The notes under the pieces were generated by a model, which saw only the letters and a list, made by a program, of their open reading frames with translations, was not told where the DNA came from and did not search any database. Shown piece by piece: positions 13,201 through 27,723 of a DNA stretch of 64,000 nt. The stretch comes from Glandiceps talaboti (lineage: Eukaryota; Hemichordata; Enteropneusta; Spengelidae). Each line of letters begins with the position of its first letter. Position 1 is the first letter of the stretch. Made by a program: the position numbers and the translations under genes. Where the stretch lies: contig NC_135563.1 in the NCBI RefSeq assembly GCF_964340395.1, positions 1,781,501-1,845,500 of the forward strand, given 5' to 3'.

Positions 13201-16200
13201 GACGACGTATAGATAGAGCCCATTAATAGTCCACCTTTAGGGGGACTAATCATATAACTAATTGTATTAACATCATTCAAACTGAATTAAATTCTTTACG
13301 ATTTTTTCCATTTACTTTGATACTTGTATGAGTCATTGTAAGCCCCATATTCAATTTTGAGCTATCGAAACAGAAATGTTAATGATATTTGTTAACATCA
13401 AGCCAATCTAACTGCACTATGACTATATAAATTCAATCGAATTGAAATGTCATTTACAGTCACTCGTTTGATCAACGTTTTGAACCTGTTGTACATTTTC
13501 CTTGATATACAACAAAACTGATATTATCTATTTCACTTGTCCAGTATTATTATCAAACAATGGATTATTTCAAGAATTTTAACAAAAGTTTGGATAAAGT
13601 ACAGAATTGTTTGACGGTTGGAATATTGCACTAGAATCAAAATGGCTGATATCTTGTCGTTATAATGGTTCTACATGGTTCTCAGTTATGTTTCCCACTA
13701 GAGGGCACCCTCACTTTAAACCTTGCCTTAACGTACTCGAGTAGTACCGGTACAACTTTTTGGTGAGAGCTCCACGAGTGTTTAGAAAGAAAGATAAATT
13801 GGACAAATCCATCATTACTCTGGGTTGTCAACCACCTATATGAGGGAAATATAGATTTTCCACTACAAATATGTCTGCCATTCTGTCAAATTTGTATATA
13901 TTGCAAAACAAAGTGACGTGCATATGTACCATATGATATGTCACCATTGTACCAGGTTTGAAAAAAAATTAGATATTGCATCTCTGTGGAGTGACATATT
14001 ACAGGCACACGGCTGGATGGACCAGACAGAGCCCACTGTAGCAGACCTCACTTTGGGGGACTAAAAATAATATTTGTAAACAAACATGGCCAATCCCAAG
14101 CCTCTGTCGTAAAGGCATAACATATTGCAAGCTATGCAAATGTCAGACAACCTACTGTATTTTACTATAGTAGCTCCTAATCTTTTGAAAGACACTTTAT
14201 GTAACAATCCTGCTTATTAAGTTTGTCCAAGAACTTCAGCAAAGAGAGGGAGGAGGAAATGATGGTGAAACTTTATGCTTTCTTATAAACTTTCCCTTCC
14301 CCTGAAGTATTTTAGACATGACCCTTATTTAGTAGAATACCAAAAGATTGATATCAGATTCTCAAACTTGTGTTCTTCTACATCTACTTTCTGGGTTTGT
14401 GACTGTCTCAAAAAAGTATTGAATAAATGATGTACAGTGAGGGTATATAGTTACTACACACACATTGAGGGCAAACGTGGTTATATTGTACTACACTACA
14501 CTACACTACACTACACTACACATCACATTAAGGACATGCTATACATGTACCTACATACTACACATTCATCTATGCCTAAAGAGTGTCTTCTTACACAATA
14601 CTAATGGCTGTATCGGTGGCATGGTAATTTTATGGGCAATTATAATGAAAATTATCAGCTGTGAAAGAAACTGGACACAGGTATTTTTTATAAAAGCTGA
14701 TATGAACCCTCTATTAACACATTCCTAAAGTGTGTTAATGGGCTTTGTTTTAATCCCAGGTCCTCACATTAGTGTTAATGGGCTTTGTTTTAATCCCAGG
14801 TCCTCACATTAGTGTTAATGGGCTTTGTTTTAATCCCAGGTCCTCACATTAGTGTTATCTTAATAAGGATTACTTGGGACCATCTTATTCTATACTTCTG
14901 CCAAATAACTGTTTTCACACATAGATTTTAATCCAAATCCAAAGGTCAAACTTAACAATCAATGTAGTGTGTGGTATGTCAGATTTCTAGAGTGAGATCA
15001 TATACTTTATTTGTTAGTTTTACATTGCAATCACATTGCCAATGCTTTAATACAGGATTCTCATCAACCATTACTATCTATCATATCACCTGACAACCCA
15101 TTCCCTTTTTTCCAGTTACATTTATTTTCATTGTATTTCATTGACACACAAGTGTAGGGTTACTATGACTATACACTGTGACTACTAAGTGATTATCATC
15201 AGATTTAAATTCTATAATTTGTAATATTAACAAAAGATAATACTAAGTGACAAACAGATAATGACTTTTTGGTCATTTTTCAAGTTTGAGTAATCTGTGG
15301 CATACAAAGTAAGAAATGTTTTTGTCTGAGGGAGTGTGTGCTGTATTTCACTTCAAAGTAGGTTACAGCTTATAATGTACTGTACACCTAGGCTTGTGAT
15401 TGGTCGATTTAAGTGGGGCCAGCCATATGCAAGTCAGATTATGCAAAACCTCAATACCTTAAACAGAACTTTTGAGTTTGTATGAGTTCAAACTTCCATA
15501 TATGGTAGGAAGACAATATTGTATTACCGAGTGTTAATCTGTTACAGCCATTAGCATAGATGCGGGAATGACACACCAAGTGATTGTGATTTGATGGAGG
15601 GGGGGGGGGGGGGGGGGTTATACTGATAAAGTATGCTTCTGAATAGAACAATTGTAGTCTCTTCCATCCATAACCAAGGAAAATGTGTTCAGATCTGGTC
15701 CATGCTTTCTTGTATTGCAGAGACAATACATGTAACTAAGAGGCTGATCATTGACACAAACCAGTCCATGAAGGTACTGGTTTGTAATCAATACAACACC
15801 TTCCATCTACTGTTTTCTAAGCAATACAACAACTCCCATCCACTGGTTTCTAAGCAAAACAACAACTCCTGTCCACTGGTTTCTAAGCAATACAACACCT
15901 CCTGTCCACTGTTTTCTAAGCAATACAACAACTCCTGTCCACTGTTTTCTAAGCAATACAACACCTCCTGTCCACTGTTTTCTAAGCAATACAATAACTC
16001 CTGTCCACTGTTTTCTAAGCAATACAACAACTCCCATCCACTGTTTTCTAAACAATACAATAACTCCTGTCCACTGTTTTCTAAACAATACAACAACTCC
16101 CATCCACTGTTTTCTAAACAATACAACAACTCCCATCCACTGTTTTCTAAACAATACACCACCTCCTGTCCACTGGTTTCTAAGCAATACAACAACTCCC

Positions 16201-19200
16201 ATCCACTGTTTTCTAAGCAATACAACAACTCCCATCCACTGTTTTCTAAACAATACAATAACTCCTGTCCACTGTTTTCTAAACAATACAATAACTCCTG
16301 TCCACTGGTTTCTAAGCAATACAACAACTCCTGTCCACTGTTTTCTAAGCAATACAACACCTCCTGTCCACTGTTTTCTAAGCAATACAACACCTCCTGT
16401 TCACTGGTTTCTAAGCAATACAATAACTCCTGTCCACTGTTTTCTAAGCAATACAATAACTCCTGTCCACTGTTTTCTAAGCAATACAACAACTCCTGTC
16501 CACTGTTTTCTAGGCAATACAACAACTCCTGTCCACTGTTTTCTAAGCAATACAACAACTCCTGTCCACTGTTTTCTAAGCAATACAATAACTCCTATCC
16601 ACTGTTTTCTAAGCAATACAATAACTCCTGTCCACTGTTTTCTAAACAATACAATAACTCCTGTCCACTGTTTTCTAAACAATACAATAACTCCTGTCCA
16701 CTGGTTTCTAAGAAATACAACAACTCCTGTCCACTGTTTTCTAAGAAATACAACAACTCCTGTCCACTGTTTTCTAAGCAATACAACAACTCCTGTCCAC
16801 TGTTTTCTAAGCAATACAACTCCTGTTCACTGGTTTCTAAGCAATACAATAACTCCTGTCCACTGTTTTCTAAGCAATACAACACCTCCTGTCCACTGTT
16901 TTCTAAGCAATACAACACCTCCTGTCCACTGTTTTCTAAGCAATACAACACCTGTTCACTGGTTTCTAAGCAATACAATAACTCCTGTCCACTGTTTTCT
17001 AAACATTACAATAACTCCTGTCCACTGTTTTCTAAGCAATACAACACCTCCTGTCCACTGTTTTCTAAGCAATACAACACCTCCTGTCCACTGTTTTCTA
17101 AGCAATACAACACCTCCTGTCCACTGTTTTCTAAGCAATACAACTCCTGTTCACTGGTTTCTAAGCAATACAACAACTCCCATCCACTGGTTTCTAAGCA
17201 ATACAACACCTCCTATCCACTGTTTTCTAAGCAATACAGCAACTCCTGTCCACTGTTTTCTAAGCAATACAACACCTCCTGTCCACTGTTTTCTAAGCAA
17301 TACAACTCCTGTTCACTGGTTTCTAAACAATACAATAACTCCTGTCCACTGTTTTCTAAACAATACAATAACTCCTGTCCACTGTTTTCTAAACAATACA
17401 ATAACTCCTGTCCACTGGTTTCTAAGCAATACATCAACTCCTGTCCACTGTTTTCTAAGCAATACAACAACTCCTGTCCACTGTTTTCTAAGCAATACAA
17501 CACCTCCTATCCACTGTTTTCTAAGCAATACAACAACTCCTGTCCACTGTTTTCTAAGCAATACAACAACTCCTGTCCACTGTTTTCTAAGCAATACAAC
17601 AACTCCTGTCCACTGTTTTCTAAGAAATACAATAACTCCTGTCCACTGTTTTCTAAGCAATACAACTCCTGTCCACTGTTTTCTAAGCAATACAACAACT
17701 CCTGTCCACTGTTTTCTAAGCAATACAACAACTCCTGTCCACTGTTTTCTAAGAAATACAATAACTCCTGTCCACTGTTTTCTAAGCAATACAACTCCTG
17801 TCCACTGGTTTCTAAGCAATACAACAACTCCTGTCCACTGTTTTCTAAGCAATACAACAACTCCTGTCCACTGTTTTCTAAGCAATACAACAACTCCTGT
17901 CCACTGTTTTCTAAGAAATACAATAACTCCTGTCCACTGTTTTCTAAGCAATACAACTCCTGTCCACTGTTTTCTAAGAAATACAATAACTCCTGTCCAC
18001 TGTTTTCTAAGCAATACAATAACTCCTGTCCACTGGTTTCTAAGCAATACAACAACTCCTGTCCACTGTTTTCTAAGAAATACAACAACTCCTGTCCACT
18101 GTTTTCTAGGCAATACAACAACTCCTGTCCACTGGTTTCTACTAATCCTTGGCAAGTATACGTTTGATTAGTATGGATGTCTCAATTTAGTCTAAATGCA
18201 CGGCAAACACCAAAAGTTAGGAAGGGCACAACTGTTAACTTCACTTCAAAAACATGAGTGCTTGAAGACATCACAGCAAATGATCTATAGTGCATTTGTT
18301 TCTAGGAGTGACCATCAAACCACTATAAGTTGTGTCATACTCATACCTTCAGCCTCTCTGGGACTAAGCTTGGCTTTTGGCCCTCTAGTAATGCCCTCAC
18401 TTACACCTCTTAGACTATTTACACCTTTACCAGATATAGTTGACATCTTGGCAGTGTTAGTGGTACTGGATGAACAGTTTGCCTTGCCTGATCTAACTGC
18501 ACCTTGTCTTAGTTCGCCATCAGTAATACCATCTTTGTTAACACCAGTGCGAATGAACTTTGAAAGAGTAGAATTGGCACCAGGGTAGAGTGGATCTAAT
18601 GAGTGTGCTCTGCCAACACCAGACAGGCCTTCTTCACTCTGTGCAACACAAACATTTAACACAACATTTTAGATTTGCCATATTTGAAGTTTCTTTGCAT
18701 GTACTCTCCATGTTGAATTTTGAGAGCTTCTTGACAATTTTAACACAACAATTTGAATTGAATTTATAAATGAACAGCAGGCTAAAATAAGAGAGAAGAA
18801 AAACAAGCCTCTATGGAAGACAATATGAAATATTGCTACAACAAAGCTCCAGACATGAAGGCAGATAATTTGACAAATTGGTGATATACTCTAGACAAGG
18901 TAAACAGCTAATATACACATTAGACATGTTTGTGTAGGTAGGTTTTCATCTTACCTTGGCAGGTTTCATATTAACTACATGGACATTAGATTGGTCCAGT
19001 GTACTGTCCACTGATTCAGCCTTTCTGAGTCTACCATTCCTTGGTAGGTGTGCCCTACCCATACTTTTACATCCAGCTACAATCAGAACACAAAGTTGAA
19101 TGTCATGGTTATTACGATCTCAAGAAAAACAGCCAGTACACAATATTGAAGAAATGGTGACAATAATGTATAAATGGGTGATTTTGATTTGGCAATTAAG

Positions 19201-22200
19201 AGTTTAGAAGGGAATGCACACAAGTCAGTCAAGAAGTCTGAAGAACTTATCAAGTCCTAGATACGATCTATATGTCACACTTCCATACAAAACTGTGTCC
19301 ACTGAAAACAAAAAAAGATTTTACTATCTTCAAATTTGAAAATCCCTATTGTTCATAATGCTTTCATTTGAAATCAAGAAGTTTTGTCTCTCTCCCTATG
19401 TGACTGGTAGAAGGCAATACTCTGGCTATTCCAACTATCCCTTGGCAATACTTCAGGTGGCAATGGATGTCTCCAATGAGGGTAATCCCAGATAAAAATG
19501 TGTTGCATGTCAAATAAATTTATGAATATCGATAAACCATAGACATAAGTGACAAGTGTGTCCTGCTGGGAGCTTCCCTCCACAGTCTAGGTACACAGTA
19601 AGCTTGTCACAAAAATAGCACCAATGGCATTGTAGCATAATTGTATTTGACTGTTTGCTATGGGTGTGGTCTTGTTGCTAGGCATATTTGCATACATTTT
19701 TGGGATCTTTATTAACTTGCCTACCCTTCCCACTTTTCATATTTGTAATATAAACCACCATTTAGCTGTTGCTATGGATGTGGTCCTGTTGCTAGGTATA
19801 TTTCCATACATTTTTTGAATCTGTATTCACTTACCTACCCATCCCTGTTTTTATCTTTGTAATATGTATTCATATCACTGTTGCCAAGGGCATGGTCATG
19901 GTTGCTAGAGCCAATTGTGTTAAAATGTTTTCAACAACAACTGCAGAATAACACCCCCAGAAACATCCTCACCAAGTTTCAACCCCATTCACCATCAAGT
20001 TTACGACCAACACTGACATTTTCAGACCTACATGTAATTTGCATATCACTGATGGAATCACCACTGAATGAATACAGCTTCATATACACATGCCCCGATG
20101 CATCCTCATTAAATTTCAGCCAATCTGCTGAGTAGTTTTGGAATTATAGATTTTTGACGATAAAGACACATTTTTAGACCTTACTTACATATCACTGATG
20201 GGATCATCATGTCATGAACAATTCTTCATATAAGCACCCTGAAAAACTTTCCAACCAAATTTCACCTAAACCTGCTCAGTAGTTTTGGAATTAAAGACTT
20301 TTGACCAAAAAGACACATATTTACATCAAATTTGCATATCACTGATGGGATCATGAACAATTCTTACTCTAAACACCCCTAAGAATATTCCCACCAAACT
20401 TCAGACTGATCTACCCAAAAGTATTTAAGTTTATGCTTTTTTTTTTAAAACCAAAAATCGAATTTTTTTACCCAAATCACACACCGGTGGTAAGATCATT
20501 TTGATTTCAACAATTTCCCAACTAGACACCCAAGTCAATATACCCACAAAATATGGCAATTGTTTCCGAGATTTTAGAAACACACATCCACACACACAGA
20601 CAGACAGTCACTTTGTCATGCCTATACCACTACTGAACCTAAGAACTTTAGCTGTGCTAAAAACCCAGTATTGAAAACTATGGTTAGAAACACATATACT
20701 AAATTGACCTACATACTGTCATGGACTTACCTACATACTGGTCATGGACTTACCTACATACTGGTCATGGACTTACCTACATACTGGTCATGGACTTACC
20801 TACATACTGGTCATGGACTTACCTACATACTGGTCATGGACTTACCTACATACTGGTCATAGGGTTCAATTATAACTCTCTGTCCTTCTAATGTAGCCAC
20901 CTCTATATTCAACTCTAATGGTACCGGAGAACCATTCAGATGTACAATCATTCCATCTAGACAAAGTTTATATTTCTGCATAATAGGCCTCAAAACATCA
21001 ATGATCGCTTTGTTGGGTTTAGATTTCACTCCAATAATCCTTTTGTTGGAATTTTCATTTTTATGTACATTTGGCAACTCAACTCTGAAAAAGAAACAGG
21101 CCATATGATATTGCTGTTGATCAGACTTCATTCATGTCTGTATTCTGTCTTCTACAATAGGAACTACTGAGTTACACTGTGTTGGGGTATTCTATAATAG
21201 GAACTACTGAGTTACACTGTGTTGGGGTATTCTATAATAGGAACTACTGAGTTACACTGTGTTGGAGTACTCTGTCTTCTACAATAGGAACTACTGAGTT
21301 ATACTGTGTTGGGGTATTCTATAATAGGAACTACTGAGTTACACTGTGTTGGAGTACTCTGTCTTCTATAATAGGAACTACTGAGTTACACTGTGTTGGG
21401 GTATTCTATAATAGGAACTACTGAGTTACACTGTATTGGGGTACTCTGTCTTCTATAATAGGAACTACTGAGTTACACTGTGTTGGGGTATTCTATAATA
21501 GGAACTACTGAGTTACACTGTGTTGGGGGTATTCTACAATAGGAACTACTGAGTTATACTGTGTTGGGGTATTCTATAATAGGAACTACTGAGTTACACT
21601 GTGTTGGAGTACTCTGTCTTCTATAATAGGAACTACTGAGTTACACTGTGTTGGGGTATTCTATAATAGGAACTACTGAGTTACACTGTGTTGGGGTACT
21701 CTGTCTTCTATAATAGGAACTACTGAGTTACACTGTGTTGGGGTATTCTATAATAGGAACTACTGAGTTACACTGTGTTGGGGTATTCTACAATAGGAAC
21801 TACTGAGTTATACTGTGTTGGGGTATTCTATAATAGGAACTACTGAGTTACACTGTGTTGGAGTACTCTGTATTCTATAATAGGAACTACTGAGTTACAC
21901 TGTGTTGGGGTATTCTATAATAGGAACTACTGAGTTATACTGTGTTGGGGTACTCTGTCTTCTACAATAGGAACTACAGAGTTATACTGTGTTGGGGTAT
22001 TCTATAATAGGAACTACAGAGTTACACTGTGTTGGGGTATTCTATAATAGGAACTACTGAGTTACACTGTGTTGGGGTACTCTGTCTTCTACAATAGGAA
22101 CTACAGAGTTATACTGTGTTGGGGTATTCTATAATAGGAACTACTGAGTTATACTGTGTTGGGGTATTCTATAATAGGAACTACTGAGTTACACTGTGTT

Positions 22201-25200
22201 GGAGTACTCTGTCTTCTACAATAGGAACTACTGAGTTACACTGTGTTGGAGTACTCTGTATTCTATAATAGGAACTACTGAGTTACACTGTTGGGGTATT
22301 CTATAATAGGAACTACTGAGTTATACTGTGTTGGGGTATTCTATAATAGGAACTACTGAGTTACACTGTGTTGGAGTACTCTGTCTTCTATAATAGGAAC
22401 TACTGAGTTACACTGTGTTGGGGTATTCTATAATAGGAACTACTGAGTTACACTGTGTTGGGGTACTCTGTCTTCTATAATAGGAACTACTGAGTTACAC
22501 TGTGTTGGGGTATTCTATAATAGGAACTACTGAGTTACACTGTGTTGGGGTATTCTACAATAGGAACTACTGAGTTATACTGTGTTGGGGTATTCTATAA
22601 TAGGAACTACTGAGTTACACTGTGTTGGAGTACTCTGTATTCTATAATAGGAACTACTGAGTTACACTGTGTTGGGGTATTCTATAATAGGAACTACTGA
22701 GTTATACTGTGTTGGGGTACTCTGTCTTCTACAATAGGAACTACAGAGTTATACTGTGTTGGGGTATTCTATAATAGGAACTACAGAGTTACACTGTGTT
22801 GGGGTATTCTATAATAGGAACTACTGAGTTACACTGTGTTGGGGTACTCTGTCTTCTACAATAGGAACTACAGAGTTATACTGTGTTGGGGTATTCTATA
22901 ATAGGAACTACTGAGTTATACTGTGTTGGGGTATTCTATAATAGGAACTACTGAGTTACACTGTGTTGGAGTACTCTGTCTTCTACAATAGGAACTACTG
23001 AGTTACACTGTGTTGGAGTACTCTGTATTCTATAATAGGAACTACTGAGTTACACTGTGTTGGGGTATTCTATAATAGGAACTACTGAGTTATACTGTGT
23101 TGGGGTATTCTATAATAGGAACTACTGAGTTACACTGTGTTGGAGTACTCTGTCTTCTACAATAGGAACTACTGAGTTATACTATGTTGGGGTATTCTAT
23201 AATAGGAACTACTGAGTTACACTGTGTTGGGGTATTCTATAATAGGAACTACTGAGTTATACTGTGTTGGGGTACTCTGTCTTCTACAATAGGAACTACA
23301 GAGTTACACTGTGTTGGGGTATTCTATAATAGGAACTACTGAGTTACACTGTGTTGGGGTATTCTATAATAGGAACTACTGAGTTTCAAATGACATAGTA
23401 CCATCCCTTTGTATCATACTGGGTAAGAACTGTACCAGTTAAAACTTACAAAACATGATTTCAAAATATTATTGTATTCAGAATAACATGGATACATTAA
23501 ATTCAAAACAAAAGTTACAGATACAGAAAAAGAACCACCAATTGAGAAAGATAGATCAGTCTCCCTTTAGTACAGATGATATAATTTCATGCTATGATTT
23601 TATTAAGGACCTGGTGTTTATCAAACGTAATGATAGATTTTATCTGATAGATGGAAAGATGACAAATACATTTTTTCAGTTTTGACTTGATATCATCTAA
23701 ATACATTGGCAAAGTTATATGGACTACTGTGTATGGTGGAATATCCCAAGGTCAAGTAATAAGGGCCAATGTGTATGGTGAAATATCCCAAGGTCAAAGT
23801 TATATGGGCCAATGTGTATGGTGAAATATCCTAAAGTTAAAGTTATATAGGCCAATGTGTATGGAGAAATATCCCAAGGTCAAAGTTATATGGGCCAATG
23901 TGTATGGTGAAATATCCCAAGGTCAAATTTATATTGACCAATGTGTATGGTGAAATATCCCAAGGTCAAATTTATATTGACCAATGTGTATGGTGAAATA
24001 TCCGAAGGTCAAAGTTATATAGGCCAATGTGTATGGTGAAATATCCTAACGTCAAAGTTATATGGGCCAATGTGTATGGTGAAATATCCTAAGGTCAAAG
24101 TTATATGGGCCAATGTGTATGTTCAATAAAATGTTGAGTAGTCTGCAAGATTTTGGTTTCATTTTCAAATCTGACGATGATATAAACCATGATGATTTAC
24201 TGAATCAGAGGTGAAAGGTAACCATAACTCTAGAATGGGCAACTGTACAGAGGTAACCATAACTCTAGAATGGGCAACTGTACAGAGGTAACCATAACTC
24301 TAGAATGGGCAACTGTACAGAGGTAACCATAACACCAGAATGGGCAACTATACAGAGGTAACCATAACTCTAGAATGGGCAACTATACAGAGGTAACCAT
24401 AACTCTAGAATGGGCAACTGTACAGAGGTAACCATAACGCCAGAATGGGCAACTGTACAGAGGTAACCATAACTCCAGAATGGGCAACTGTACAGAGGTA
24501 ACCATAACTCTAGAATGGGCAACTGTACAGTGGTAACCATAACACCAGAATGGGCAACTGTACAGAGGTAACCATAACGCCAGAATGGGCAACTGTACAG
24601 AGGTAACCATAACTCTAGAATGGGCAACTGTACAGAGGTAACCATAACTCTAGAATGGGCAACTGTACAGAGGTAACCATAACTCTAGAATGGGCAACTG
24701 TACAGAGGTAACCATAACGCCAGAATGGGCAACTGTACAGAGGTAACCATAACTCTAGAATGGGCAACTGTACAGAGGTAACCATAACGCCAGAATGGGC
24801 AACTGTACAGAGGTAACCATAACTCCAGAATGGGCAACTGTACAGAGGTAACCATAACGCCAGAATGGGCAACTGTACAGAGGTAACCATAACTCTAGAA
24901 TGGGCAACTGTACAGAGGTAACCATAACTCTAGAATGGGCAACTGTACAGAGGTAACCATAACTCTAGAATGGGCAACTATACAGGGGTAACCATAACTC
25001 TAGAATGGGCAACTGTACAGAGGTAACCATAACTCTAGAATGGGCAACTGTACAGAGGTAACCATAACGCCAGAATGGGCAACTGTACAGAGGTAACCAT
25101 AACTCTAGAATGGGCAACTGTACAGAGGTAACCATAACGCCAGAATGGGCAACTGTACAGAGGTAACCATAACTCTAGAATGGGCAACTGTACAGAGGTA

Positions 25201-27686
25201 ACCATAACACCAGAATGGGCAACTGTACAGAGGTAACCATAACGCCAGAATGGGCAACTGTACAGAGGTAACCATAACTCTAGAATGGGCAACTGTACAG
25301 AGGTAACCATAACTCTAGAATGGGCAACTGTACAGAGGTAACCATAACTCTAGAATGGGCAACTGTACAGAGGTAACCATAACACCAGAATGGGCAACTG
25401 TACAGAGGTAACCATAACGCCAGAATGGGCAACTGTACAGAGGTAACCATAACTCTAGAATGGGCAACTGTACAGAGGTAACCATAACTCTAGAATGGGC
25501 AACTGTACAGAGGTAACCATAACTCTAGAATGGGTAACTGTACAGAGGTAACCATAACTCCAGAATGGGCAACTGTACAGAGGTAACCATAACTCTAGAA
25601 TGGGTAACTGTACAGAGGTAACCATAACTCTAGAATGGGCAACTGTACAGAGGTAACCATAACGCCAGAATGGGCAACTGTACAGAGGTAACCATAACAC
25701 CAGAATGGGCAACTGTACAGAGGTAACCATAACTCCAGAATGGGCAACTGTACAGAGGTAACCATAACGCCAGAATGGGCAACTGTACAGAGGTAACCAT
25801 AACGCCAGAATGGGCAACTGTACAGAGGTAACCATAACTCTAGAATGGGCAACTGTACAGAGGTAACCATAACTCCAGAATGGGCAACTGTACAGAGGTA
25901 ACCATAACACCAGAATGGGCAACTGTACAGAGGTAACCATAACTCTAGAATGGGCAACTGTACAGAGGTAACCATAACACCAGAATGGGCAACTGTACAG
26001 AGGTAACCATAACTCCAGAATGGGCAACTGTACAGAGGTAACCATAACGCCAGAATGGGCAACTGTACAGAGGTAACCATAACTCCAGAATGGGCAACTG
26101 TACAGAGAAATCAATACAATTAATCCTCCTATGCTACAATTATCAAATATTTTATTCTTGGAAAAATAAGAACTGTTCATGAATTTCTAAGATATCTGCT
26201 AATGTACTCAAGGAATAAAATTGAATAACAGTAGGATCTTAAAACAAATATGTGGAGAAAGAAGACATTTCTCTCACCTTGCTGGCTGTTTACTCACCTA
26301 AACATGACTCTGTTTTCAACTTGTACCTCTTTACAAGCAAGGGATGAGAGATCTCCATCAAGACCATACAACTGTAGTGATAAAGATGATATACAAATTA
26401 TTCAATAATGTAATCATTCTGATTGCAAATGGTAAATTCAGATGTATTCTTTAACTTCAGTACAGTAGTACAAGTACTGGTGTGTTTCAATAGGCTTATT
26501 AACATTCAAACTGACCTCATTGGTAGCAGTGTCATAGACCTCCATAGAGGCAATGGGTATTCTTCTTCTTTCACATAGCAGTTTTAATGCTGCCCTCACT
26601 GACTGCCCTCTCTTAGCAACAATAACAGTTGTGGAATTATCTGGTAAAATAACACGGCAGAATTTCTGTTCTTTGCTACCATCATCACTTTCAGCTGGTC
26701 TTTCCATTGACTGTACAAAGCAAACAGTTTTTATCATGTGACATATTACCAAGTGTGTTTTCATTTACATTTCACAACCCTTTTATCAAGATAGAAGGTT
26801 GTTATATTGATAATGGTTTATAACTCAATACTTCTACTGTTGCCATGGCTACTGGTATCCATCTCTAGTTATTAATCAAATGGTATATGCCTTTAAAACA
26901 TGTTTGCTAAAGAACCCATGATTTAATCCCAGCTTGTTACATTAGTACAGTCATAAAGATTAGATGGGATTATTCCTTTGTCCACAACAAACTTTTACAT
27001 ATTAGTTATAGCTCATGCATACAACTATTTATTCTAACCCAAATGTTATTCCTATTACCTGGCCTTCCATGGCGTCATTTTAGCAGAGCTTTATAGAACT
27101 AAATCATACACTTACAGAGGTGATTATAGGGTCTGTTACAGAATATATATCAGATGCTGAATTGTTCAAAACCTCTGAATGACACAGATGCATTTTATTA
27201 GCATACTGTGGCAACCAGAAAATATTTCTAAAACATCAACTGGGAATTTCTAAATGACTGATGTGGCTAGCTTTTATAAGTCGGTGAAATGTTCAACAAC
27301 ATTTAGAATAAAATGACAACACCGTTCAACTGAGAGTTATAGTACATTTATGTCAACAGTTTTTCAGGCCGTCATCAAAAATATCCATTTGTAAGTATAC
27401 GTGACATAGAACAGACATAGGTTGAACTTGACAATACAATTATAATAGTTATTATGTCAGATTAGATCAAAATCTATTAAGTTGTACTCAGTCAGTAATA
27501 GATACACAATCATATCTGTCCTAACATGTATGTCACTATGTATGTAATATATATTTACAAACCTATACCAACCACATACAGTGGTATGTGCATGTGTATA
27601 TTAACAAAAACCCACATACCCCAACACACACATGGACATGTACATGCACACATACAAACACTCCCACTCACACACAGAGAGACACT

Positions 27687-27723
<37 letters not shown>

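Noticed and set aside
15633-18167. 844-codon plus-strand frame and overlapping minus frames
   Set aside because: Repeat translation, open on both strands, within an intron of the gene, with no unique domain.
24216-26180. Minus-strand frames of up to 241 codons (VTSVQLPIL repeats)
   Set aside because: A 35-bp repeat with no stop in any frame; intronic.
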